DNA of 64,000 nucleotides from contig VZRZ01001922.1 of the NCBI GenBank assembly GCA_013398175.1, positions 624,140-688,139 on the forward strand, read 5' to 3'. The first letter of the stretch is position 1. Each line of letters opens with the position of its first letter. Shown one piece after another: positions 36,801 to 48,800 of the stretch. The DNA is from Climacteris rufus. Lineage: Eukaryota > Chordata > Aves > Passeriformes > Climacteridae. Below the pieces are notes generated by a model. That model did not search any database and was not told where the DNA came from. It saw only the letters and a program-made list of their open reading frames with translations. A program made the translations under genes and the position numbers.

Positions 36801-39800
36801 CTGGGAGTGATTAATGTAAATAAACTGTGACTATTGTACTTAAGACTTGCATAAAATAAGAGCCAAGGACACGAATACAGTCTGGCACACAGTGAATTTG
36901 GAAAAGTTTCTTGCCACTTTTTTAATAACAGAAAAAGGGGAAGACAAGTCCTGTGGCCATTTGGAGGCCAGGGCCTCTAAGAACTTTGACTTCTGACCAT
37001 TGGGAAGAGGTTGAAGTAAAATGTCTAATGGTTATTTTATGTCTAATGGATAACTGCTAATAGTGTTGTTTACTAACAGGATGAATCTGGCTCAAAATGT
37101 GCAGAGAAAATTTCTCCTTGCTTGCTTAGAATTTCGTGTTCCCACAGTTAGGATGGCTACTAATGTAATACAGGTTGATTTAATGTTACAAAGGAAGAAT
37201 GAGGAACTTCAAAGAGATTGGTTCTTGCTGTCCATCCTGCAGCACCTGTGTCGTCACATTACAGTTTCCACTGTTGTTTTGTTTTTCTCTGCAAAGTCTA
37301 TTACTGATGCTCTTTCTGTCATTCTGTTTGCTCATTTTCTTTGTCTCTTCTAATAGTAAGAAGAAGGGACAGAGTTCAGTTATTCGGGGTTAATAAAGGT
37401 GAGACACCATTTGGGGAGATGTCAGAAACCCAAAATCTGAATACAAAACACGCTTCTTTCTCTGCTCACTACTAATTGTTTGCCATTTTTGATAAGGGGG
37501 TTTTTTAGATTTGCCTCAGTGTGCCATGACTGAAAAACTCTGATTTATGTAGTGCATATACTTTCCTCTGACACAATAAATTCAAGGAAACATTGTGTCT
37601 GGATACATGACCAACATTGCTGAAATAATCAGTGATTTTGCTCCCTGCTTTGGAAAAGAAGTTGCAGGAGGATTAAACTTTTTTCTTCCAACTAATATAT
37701 CTGTATTGTAGAATATTTTGTTTAACAATATCTTTCCTTTCTTGCAGGTGGTGGAAAAAGATGTGGATCCAGAAACAACTCTGCTGACTTATCTACGAAG
37801 AAAATGTATCCAGTGTCAGAAGAAACTGAAAAAGGCTTTAAATGCCTACAGCATTTAATTGTTTACTGCTCTGTCACTTGAGTACTAGGCAGAGCTTTTG
37901 CACAAAGTATAAGAGGAAGTGCTTTGCATCGTCTGGTATTTCATGCTGGCAAAGACTGCGGTTGGTATTCAAAGCTGAAACAATAACAAATTTTAAATAA
38001 TGTGCTTTAAATGATTTATTACTACTTTAAAGGAAAAAGTCCCAATTTCTCAGAATTAGAATATGACGGAAAGGAAGCAATATTGAGAAGACAAAAAAAT
38101 TGGAGGAAATATAAGTTTGTTCCATGCAAATCGTAAAGAATTTTCTGGCTGGAGCATCACAGCCACTTGAGATCCTGGCTCTATTATCCAATGATTTGGA
38201 TGTTACCATCTAACTGATATTCCATAACTTGATAATTCTGTGTTGTTTATCAGATGACCCAGAGAAGCAAGCTCAGAGGCAGGGGTTCCCACCATGTACC
38301 ATGGGTATGTTTCCATGAGCAGATGCAAGCGGTCACGTTTCACTCCTGGTTGAAACTGGTCAACATGTGAGTCAGAACAGCATCAGGAGCTGGGTAGCTA
38401 TTACTGTGATGACCAGGCTGGCTATACCAGGTCTGGTTCCATAGGTAGTGTCATTCCATGTTTTCTGAATTTTAGTCTGTCCAGCTGGGTGTGTACATAT
38501 GCTGAACTGCTCACAAACATGTTGGTGTATTCCTATCATGCTGCCATGTTCTATTTGTCTGGGATCTGAAGGAAGTATAGGGACATGAGTCACACTCCTC
38601 TTTGAGGTTTCCAGCAGAACTATCAACAACCCTATTTATCTGAGTGTATCTTGGGTGGATAAAGGTCAAAAGGAAATACAAGTGGCATGACTCTTGTGCC
38701 TGTGTGCATGTCTTACGCTAGATCTTTTATATCTAAGCTCATTGATATCTAATGCAAATAGCTTTGTAAAGAGAGAACCTGAGCTCTTCAAAACCTACTA
38801 TTCTTCTACATGAGCATTCTGGTTAGGGTTGGACAAATACTTTGAGAAACATGTTTTATTGAGGCAGGTTAACACTGTTGTGAAGAGAAACATTGGATGG
38901 CACAGAAAAGCTGTATTTCTGCTCAAGCAGGGACACAGTTGTATGAAAAGCAGATGTAGCATTAAGGAGAGGGTTAAGTGGTGGACTTGGCAGTGTTAGG
39001 TTTACGCTTGGACTTGGTGACCTTAATGGTCTTTTCCAATGATTCTATGATTTCTATGATTCTCTGAAAATAGTTCCATAATGTTTGCAGTGAAGTCAAG
39101 GATGATTTCAGTTCCCTATAGCACAGTGCCTATTGCTTTTCCACAGGCCTAAGTTGATTGCCTCAACACAGGCGTGTCCATTGCCAATGAAATCAGCTGG
39201 TTCCTTCCCCACAAAAAGTCTCAGCATTGGCCAGTCCTCTTTGCAATAAATAATAGTGCCTAATTACCTTCTAATGAGTGAAGGAACTAAAAGGAGAAGT
39301 GACTCAAGGAATTCTCTCCTGAAATCCCTTTGCAGAGCATTTGTTATAATACTTGATTGTAAAGCACAGACATGAGCTCTGCAGTCTGTGGAGGAATCTT
39401 CTTGGGCCAGTCCATATACATGTGTCTGTGCAGTGGTTCTGTGCATCTCCACCATTTCCATTGGCTCTCAGTGTCTCCCTCCTATGCTTTAATGGGACCC
39501 AAGCTCCTGAGGTGTGCTTGGCTGTTTTGTCCTTAGCAATTGCCAAGCCATCAGAAATGGCCAGACCAAGACTTCTGAGATGCAGGTAGTTCATGAGCAG
39601 TTCAAGTGCAGCTCCCACATCAGTGCTAAACTGTGTCACTTGGAGCTCTGACTGACTGCTCTGCCTGGGAGCCTTCTAGGTGGTAGGAGTCACCAGGTGC
39701 AGGAGGAAGTCAAGCACCACCAGTGAGAGGTGCAGAAGGAGATGTCACCATGTGGCTCAGGGATGTGGCTCCATGCCTCAACAGCTCCTGCTCAGCAATT

Positions 39801-42800
39801 ACCGAGTGCTTTATCTCCCTTATGTCATTTCCTTTTCTGAGTAATGGAAAGTGGGGACTGTTGATGTTCAGAATACCTTTTTGTTTATTTCTAAGAGTCT
39901 GTTGGAGCATGGGCTGCCTCCTTATGAGGGCTTTGGGTGTTGATCTCAACACTCCCATGCCAGCATTTGAAACTTTGCTTATGTTATGTTATTAAGCAGA
40001 AGAGATTAGTGCTTTGTATCCAGCAAGACCTTGTTGTTCAGCCCTGATTGACAACTTGATCAGTTTCTGCCAATGCTGTTTGTGTTTTCCTTAATGCCTG
40101 TTCTCTCAGTGGGCCTATGTGGAACCAAACTAGGCTGTGGAGAAGGTGGATGTGGTGCTTGCACTGTTATGATATCCAAGTATGACCCCTTTCAGAAGAA
40201 AATCCTGTATCCTTTGCAATCTGAACTCTGCAACAGAGAAATAAAATGGGGACGGATCCAGATTCTTGACATACCGGACATGGTACTGTTTTTTAAAAAA
40301 AGTTACATAATGTTTCTGCCAAAACATAATTTTTCACTCTCAGAACATATGCTCAGAAGGCTAAGCTAAGAAAGTATTTTTCTTAAAGCATTGGACAATG
40401 CTGATAGGGAACTATTTAATTGTGCCCTGCAATATCTGCACTGATTCTAACGTAACTTTTTCCTGTTGTGATCCAAATAATTATTACTGTGATAAAATCT
40501 ATATTGTTGTGTTATGACAATAATCTGGTTTCTGTATGACGGTAGATACTAACTTTTTCTTTACTTGTATTGCAAACTTAAGAATAATTTCCTGAGACAA
40601 ACTTTCTTCCTGTTCTCACTTTAATTAATTGAAAGATGAAGCAATGGAATCAAACAAAAAGGGGAATGGAGAGAGAGGATGAGCAGAGAGACAGGCCTCA
40701 GTTTATTTTTAGTGTGGAGAACAAAAAGCACTGAAATCTTTAATATATTTGGAATAATGCTTGGAGATACTTTAGCTTGGATCATCTGAGTGGTTCTGCT
40801 TAATAGTGTGGCCATGAATAGGATATCTTTAGGGTCATTAATCTGTCTTGATAGAAGTGAGATAAAGTAGCTAGTTCTTATAAGAGTTTTGGCAACATTA
40901 TTCTCTTCAGTCTAGACTTCTCCCCCTTGTTTACCATCTAGAGACAGCTTTCTAGATAAAAGACCGATAACTCCAGGCTCTTACATAACTTTGCAAGAGG
41001 CCAGCTGTACAATGTCTTGGTATTTGTAGTCTGCCCCTATAAATTACTTTATATGGGTTCTGTAGCTTGACATGCAACAAGGGTGTTTAAAGTTGTTATT
41101 TCTAGGTGAAATCCTATGGTGTGTGCCCAGTTCAAACTTCAAGTGAAGTTGATGAGAACTTCGGATGACCAGGTGCTGTAGGATTTGGCTCATACCTAAT
41201 ACTTGTATCACATCTATTTAAGTTCTCCTTTTGTGTCCTCTGCTATAGTTTCTGGGTACTCTACAGTCCTTCTTTTCCCTTTTTCCTTTGTTGAGCAGCA
41301 CTGTCAAATGAAATGACCTTAATTCACTATTATAGCCACCATACTGCTAATGCTTGTCTCTTCCCTGTCTGTGCCCTGCATCATGTGGCTGTAACTACTA
41401 TTGAAGGCATAGGAAACACAAAATCCAGGCTGCACCCAGCCCAGGTAAGCTATTAATACTGGAAACTTTGGAAACCTCTATTCATGTTTTCTTATGCTAA
41501 TTAAACCTGTCACAGGACATCGGGACTTCCATCATAATGTTAAAGCTGTGAGGTTGGCTCTCCACATGAGCAGTCCCTACTTGCAGGAATGATTAAGTGG
41601 CAGAATCAAACTCCTGGGACAATTCTGCAGCTCTGTTATGCTTCTAACAAGTTGACTGATGCTATCCTGGCTGAACTGCAAATGCTTTTTTTCTAGGACT
41701 ACATGGCTGTATTTGGTCCACATTCAGTACTGGGAAGTCTGATGTTATAGGGAAAGCCAATATAATGGCCTAGAGCTAGGAAATATGAGATAGGTTTTGG
41801 TTCTCCTATGGCGCCCTCCATGAATGACCTCAGTTTCTTATCCTGCATAGCCTTCTTATCCTGCATAGCCTTCCCTGCAGCAGTGAAGTAAGGTTTGGTT
41901 CAGCGATGTTTCTGGAGTCCCGAAATGTTCTTGGTGGGGAGCAATGACGGGAATGTGCAGCCTTGCTCCTCTAGCAAGGTGTTACAATGCAGCCTTGCCT
42001 CAGCTTTGTCAGAGACCCTGCTTCCTTAAGGTAAACTGTGATTCATCTCAGCTTGCACAGTGGGTAGGACTTGTGCCAATATCTGAGAGAGTAAACAACA
42101 AAGTGAAAAATAAGTTAGATGTGCATGAATGGACGGCAGCAAGTCTGACCTTTGTTTGTCTTCTTCTCCCTCCCTCTGCCCAAAGATTGTGACAGCTAAG
42201 CTTTGAAATTCAAACTCAGGTCTAGGCAGGTAGCCCCAGCCTCCCTAGCATGATAAATAAGAACTCCTGATCTCATTGGAGGCTTCTAGTGGGCTTCAGT
42301 CACATTTTGAGTTCAAAGCCTAGGTGCAAACATTTCAGGCTGCTCTCTTCTTTGACGTCTGCCTCACAGCTTAATTGACCATCTCATCAGAGAACATCTG
42401 ATGGTACTCTTAGCTCCTCTGGTGAGATTGGGGTTTGCTTTGAACAGAGATGTTACAGAAACAAGTATGAACAGTGAACTCACCTTCATATTATGGACTA
42501 ATGGTTGTTTTTACTTTCTTTCAGGAGAGAATAGCAAAAAGTCATGGGTCCCAATGTGGCTTTTGCACTCCAGGCATTGTCATGTCCATGTACACGTTGC
42601 TTCGGAACAACCCTGAGCCCCACATGGAGGACATCGAGGATGCTTTCCAAGGTAAAACTCACAGCCCTGCAGGGGTGCGATCTGTTCTGCTTTTATTACA
42701 TCTGCTTCACCAAATGGGATGGAGGTGCACTGTTATTTTATGCATTTTGCTAAAAATAGCTGATTGTTGTGAGGTTAGGAACTAGCTTTTCCACTAGGAG

Positions 42801-45800
42801 ACCGGCCAGGTGCTCTGAAGTGAACAAAAATGGCATGTGGAAGATCTCACAGAACCTCATTGTTCATAAGCAGGGACAAGTGGCCTGAGTCTTGCATTAG
42901 GAACCCACTAAGCTTACCAACAAAAGGTGGCTTGTCCCTGGGGGGCTTAAAAGACAGTACCTTGTTTATTCATTGCTGTCACAAAAGCCTGCAGAGGTGA
43001 CAGAGAACATGTGGACCAGGCGACCTCAAGTCAAGGACCAAGACAACAATGTACGATGATGGAGTGGGGCAGGATCCAACTATGTAAATCCTGTGAGAGG
43101 CTGCTGTTGTTGCTGAGGTTAAAGTCATTACTTTGCTTCCAGCAGTGATCTGAGAAGAATGATGATGCAGGAGAAAGCAATCTCTCTGTAATTCAGGAGA
43201 CAGACTAGTTGGTATACTGATAAGACTCACACAATTGAGATAAATGAATACTGAATAAGACAGATTGAGTTTGTTCTAAATGAATTTCAATTTAAATGTC
43301 AACCAAAAGGGATGGTAGGGTTGTTGTAAGGTTACTAATGAAATTTTCCTTCTCTCAGTTTTTTCATTAGTTTTATCAAGATTTGACAAGCTTTTGTGAG
43401 AAACAATAGACTGTTCTAAAAGAAGAGAAGTTTTTAGCCAAATGACACTAAATCCTTATTCTTTTGCTCTGGCAATGCAGGTAACTTGTGTCGGTGTACA
43501 GGCTACAGACCCATTCTGGAAGGATACAGGACATTTGCTAAAGTAAGTGGCTTCAAGTGATGTTTAAAAAAAACCTGGAAGGCTGTCTGTCTTTCTCTCT
43601 GTTATTGAAATACACCATGAACTCAAATTGGGAGGAAGGAAATGTATATGCTACAACAACACAGCCTCAACTCTTAACCTCTTTGTATGTGAGTTATGCA
43701 TTAATCATTGAGAAAGACCAAATCCTTTACTCACTTCACTTGCTGGGACACTTGAATAAGGTCCACCCAATGGTCCCTTTTTGGATCACAGGTAATGAGA
43801 CTGTAATTCTTTTCTGTTAGTCTCAGAAAAACTCACCCTCTGCTTAATATAACTTGCAGCTGATCCCTGATGTGGAGGAAGTGTAAAGGTGTGGTGCACT
43901 GGTGGGGACATGCTGTGGACAAGTCTGAGAGATTTGCATTCTTGAAAGATCAGCTTCAGAGCAGGAATAACTCTGGAAAGAAGTTGAAGTCACTGCTGTA
44001 TAGCTCTTGCCCAGAATTTTTCTGCTGGTTTGGGTGAGCTGTGAAGCTTTGCCATAAGTTTTCTCTAGTCCCTTTGTACCTGAAAGACTGCTGGAGACTG
44101 TGAAGAAAAGTGGATGTTATGTAGTTCAGTGATTACCAGCCACTTATGGGGCTACACCGGTATTAAATATCAAAAGGAAAGAATTTAGAATAATGCCCAT
44201 TATAATCTCATTATCCAGAATTGCAGTCAACAAGAGAATACAAGCAGGAGTGAGATCCATTACAAATGGTTGATAAAGCCAGTTCATAAAGCCCACTTGG
44301 ATTTCCAACAGGCTTTCCACAGTGTCTCACCAAAGGCTTTTAAAGGCAGACATATGGGGTAAGAGGGAAGATCTCTGTATGGATGAAAGATTGGTTAAAA
44401 GGCAGGAAATGGCAAGTAGGAGAAAATGGTGTGGTTTTGCAATAGAGGGAGGTCAATGTTGGAGTTCTGCTGAGACCCATAGTGGGAAGCAAGACTGTGG
44501 CAACTATCCCTAAATACAGTGGAAGAGTGTAAGTAGGGATATGAGAAAATAAATTAAGAGATAGTTAACAGTTAATCTGGTTAGTGAAAGCAGGAACTGG
44601 CTTTGAGGAATTTCAGAAGGACTTCATGAACCTGAAAGAATGGAGGATGATATGGGATGCAAAATTCAGGGCAAATAAATGCAAAGCAATTTATGGAGTG
44701 AAAGGCAGTCCTCACTTCACATATAAAAAGATAGGCTGTGAGCAGACAAATTTCCACACAGGAAGATGATCTTGGAGGTCTGGGAGACAGTCTCACATCT
44801 GTGGTAATCTGACTTCCACACAGGGAAGCACTGAGTGCACTTCAGCCTGGAAAGAAGATGCCAGGGAGAGGAAAGGGCTCTACATAGCACATAGAGTGGT
44901 TTCTGTTGACCTCTGATAGAGATCTACAAAATTGTGATAGGCAGGTGGACTGTAAACAGGCATCTGTTATTTGCTGCTGCTCCCAATACAACAGCATTTC
45001 AAGAAATGAAGCATTTCAAGTAGGAGCCAGACTGGAATCGAAGGCAGGTGTTTTGCCTGGTGGTAGAGTACTGGTGTTGTACTGTATGTGCTTGTCCTTT
45101 TCAGTCTTCTCTGGGTATCTCCTCACAGCTCCAGCTAGACCAGAGATACTGGTTCAACGGTCAAAATAATTCCAAACAGAACAAGAGGCCTATCAGTAGA
45201 GTGGGCATGACACTGCAGGATATTACAAGAGAAACACCTACTTGCTTGGCACCTTCCATCTCTTCCATCACACTTCTGCTTTGGATACAATCAACGTGGG
45301 ATCAATTTCTCTCAAAAATGAATCAAGACTTCTTCATTTCCTTGGAATCTGCACATTTTTCTCAGAACAGTTTTTGTTCCCACAGGACATGAATTGCTGT
45401 GGCAGAGTTGCCAATGGCACTGGATGCTGTCGTAGTGGGAGGGAAAATAGCACGGTAAGCTGAATGCTAAAATCATAAACTCAATTTTCAGTATAGCATT
45501 GGAGCTTTGATGTGTTAGTCACCTCTCTGGCTCTGCTGTAGGTCAGATATTCTGAGCTCTCTGAGCTGTTTCAATGTCTGTCTCTTGGAAAATGCTGTGA
45601 CTGTGTATGTCCTGATTAGCATGAATAGCCGTCATGTCATGGGTTTTATACGCTCTGTCTGAGCCTGCAAGGTGCCACACTTCTGTGAAATAGCATGGTG
45701 ACAACTGCAAGCCGTGTGTTACCAGCTTCTGGTACATTGAAGTGATACATCTTTCTGTGAAAACAGATCTGAATTCCCCAGGATGATCTTTCCCAAACTT

Positions 45801-48800
45801 TGCAGTCCAATGGCACATGAAGTAATTTCCTCTCTGTTTCAAAACTGTGCAATTGGAACCTTTGAGAATAACTGAAGGAAAATAAGTTAATCGTATTGTG
45901 TGTGCCAGTCTAGATACAAGACAAATAAAGGAATGAAAACAAGGACTTGGTGAATGAGGTAGTGTGAGTATGAAATGAATTTAGGAATCAGATTATAATT
46001 AAAATTAATTGCAAGGAAATTACTGTGAATTTCTGTGGATTCTTAGTTAGTGAGCATCCAGTGCTGCATGGAACCCTCCAACAATTAAGACCATTTGGAG
46101 TCCTTTCACTCATGAAGTTTGTTAATGAAAAATAGTACCGCAGATTTCTGAAATCCAGGGATTGATAAAAGGGGACAACTATATTCTGTGAAAGTTGCAA
46201 TGTTCTGGCTCTGTTTAGAATAGCTGAAGTGTGCTTGTTTCTTCTTCAGAATGCGGGCTGCTGTGGAGGAAAAGCCAATGGTCCAGGCTGCTGCATGAAT
46301 GGAAAAGAAGACAGTGTGGTAAGGTGCCTCTCAACTATTATTTTTTTCTTTATTTCTGATGTTTTAGTGTCTTAGCTCTGGCTTGTATGCCCAAGCCCGA
46401 TGCTTTTATTTTAACAATATTTATGCAAAGCAGTTTAGACTAATTTGCATTTTATGGTCAGAAAAGCATGCCTCAGACAAGGTATCTTTGACGTAATTTA
46501 ACATGTCAATGTGTAAAAGGATGTCACTTTTGATTGACAAAATTGTATTAATGTGTTCAGGACTGAGGCTTCTGACCAGACATGCACTGAAATCAGAAAA
46601 ATATGACTGAAGAACTTTAAATGGTGAATCAGGTGGCATCATTTTGCTGTTTGCCATTTTTTGCTCTATGAAATAGCAACAGGGATTTGACCATAAAGAG
46701 GAGGGAGTTATGGCAGTATGTGGAGATCTTTCTGCTCTGTCACTAGCCATTTGCATTTTCTGTGTCATAGACAATGACATCCTCCAGCCTGTTCAATTCT
46801 TCTGAGTTCCAGCCACTGGACCCCACACAGGAGCCAATCTTCCCACCAGAGTTAATGGTAAGTTCATTCAGAAAGAAACAGTATGTGATCTGTTGGCTTC
46901 GTTGTTCTGCCCAGGATTTGAGTGACTCTGTCCTGAAGACATGGCAAGGCAAAAGATGGCTGCTAATAAAAGAAAATGCATGGGCACTGATCCTTCCCTG
47001 TTTTATAAAACAGAAGGTGTTTCAGCAGGGTGGCTTAAAAAAAAGTGCAGTCCAGGTGCCTGCTCCAGCTGACTCTCACCATATGTGTCTCTGCTCCTGG
47101 GTTGCTTTCCTTCCCCGTCACTGCCTGTCCAGAGGTAGAACAGTTGCTGACATCAAAATGTCAGTTTGCTAGGTCAGATGTGAACTTTTACACCAAATAC
47201 AATTGTATCTGAGCTTATCTCCCTGTACTCCCTTTTTAGTGTAGGAAGAGACGTAGGAGCCACAGGATGCAGCTGAATATTTGTCTCAAATAGTTGACTT
47301 TGCAAAAGCGTCAACGTCACTCACAGTAGCAGGAGTAGAAGCTGGTTGGCTCACAGAAACCTTAAAAGTTAGGTGAGATTAGTTTCTCTCCATGTTCCAT
47401 TCCTGTCTTTTTGGGGGATATTTTCCCATAAGCAGTGCATCCTAGACAGGAATCTAATCCAGCACATGACACGTTTCCTTCATATTTAGCAAACAACTGA
47501 AATTCAGTCGTTAATCCTGCTGCTGTACCCAGCCTAAATGTGTCATAAGCTACAGCATGAGTAGCTTCTCATAGACCACAGCATAATATATAGTTTGCTT
47601 GAGACGGGACTCCTCTGTCCCTTCTCCAAAATCTTCTCTTGCCCAAGGGTTGGTTTCATGTTTTCTTCAATCACTGGATGAAGGAGTTTAAAAGGGGATC
47701 AGGATCTGGCCTACCAAGTAATTAAAATTCATCAGTGCTAAAGACTGACATTTTTGGATTGAGATGAGAATGAAAAACCCATTGAAGCAACTGAAGCCAT
47801 GGGCATGTGCCAGAACCTTGGTCAGATGGAGCTGCTGGCACAGATCTTGCTAGGGAGATGTGGCAGCAGGATGCACCTGGCAGTATCAGGAAGGGAGAAC
47901 TTTTTTCAGCACGAGAAAGACTTCCATCACTGCTGGCAGAAGGATGGAGAATGGCAAATTGCCAACAACAGTGTGGGTATCCCAGCCACCTGTCAGTAAC
48001 TCAGCTGAGGTGGAATCTGGCCTGGCACAGGCATGGGCAGCATGTGAGCTGGGGTTCTTGGCTTGATGTAGGGTCTGAGCTCTGTCTGAATTCCCTTTTG
48101 CAGACTCAGAGTAACAAACAGCAGAAGCAGATGTGTTTCAAAGGCGAGCGTGTGATGTGGATCCAGCCTACAACTCTCAAGGAACTGGTGGCTCTCAAAT
48201 CCCAGTACCCCAATGCAAAACTCGTTGTGGGGAACACAGAAGTGGGTAAGAGGAAGAGCTGATGCTCATCATGAGCAGTTGGAAAACTTTCCATGGAGTA
48301 TTTTGTGAGAGCAGTGCAAATGTAAACCTTTTTCACGCCATTGCTGTTAAATAGCTATTTAATTTTCAGGTTGTATGTAGAAAGAGATGTTCTTCCCAGG
48401 TACATTAATCCCACGGTTAATGTTTTTTTCCCATTCTTTTCTGTGTCAGGTGAAAAAAATGCTAATCTAAATCTCTGAGCCTTTATGCTGTTTTGTGGAA
48501 TTTTGAGAAGAGGGGAGTGTGACACAGCATAAAATGTCCCCATAATCAAATCAATTCAGTTGTGAAACCTACGTTTTCTAGGACTTTTCAGTGAGCCAAG
48601 TCTCAAGACTTGAAATATTACTGTATCTCACACCAAATAGATACTTCTGCAAACACAAGAGCTGAGGAGGAGAGTTCAGACATATTTAGCAGTTCTGTTA
48701 TCTTGAACAATTGGCTCATGAAATAATTCCTAAATATTGTATGGTTCCTTGTATCAATTTTTCTTTCCTGAAGGATTATGTACAGCAGTAGCCAGGTTAC

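Noticed and set aside
40110..40369. Single long reading frame through the donor of exon 3
   Set aside because: Homology stops exactly at ATC CT and resumes at 41336 with the expected LHHTANAC. The extension is intron sequence that happens to stay open.
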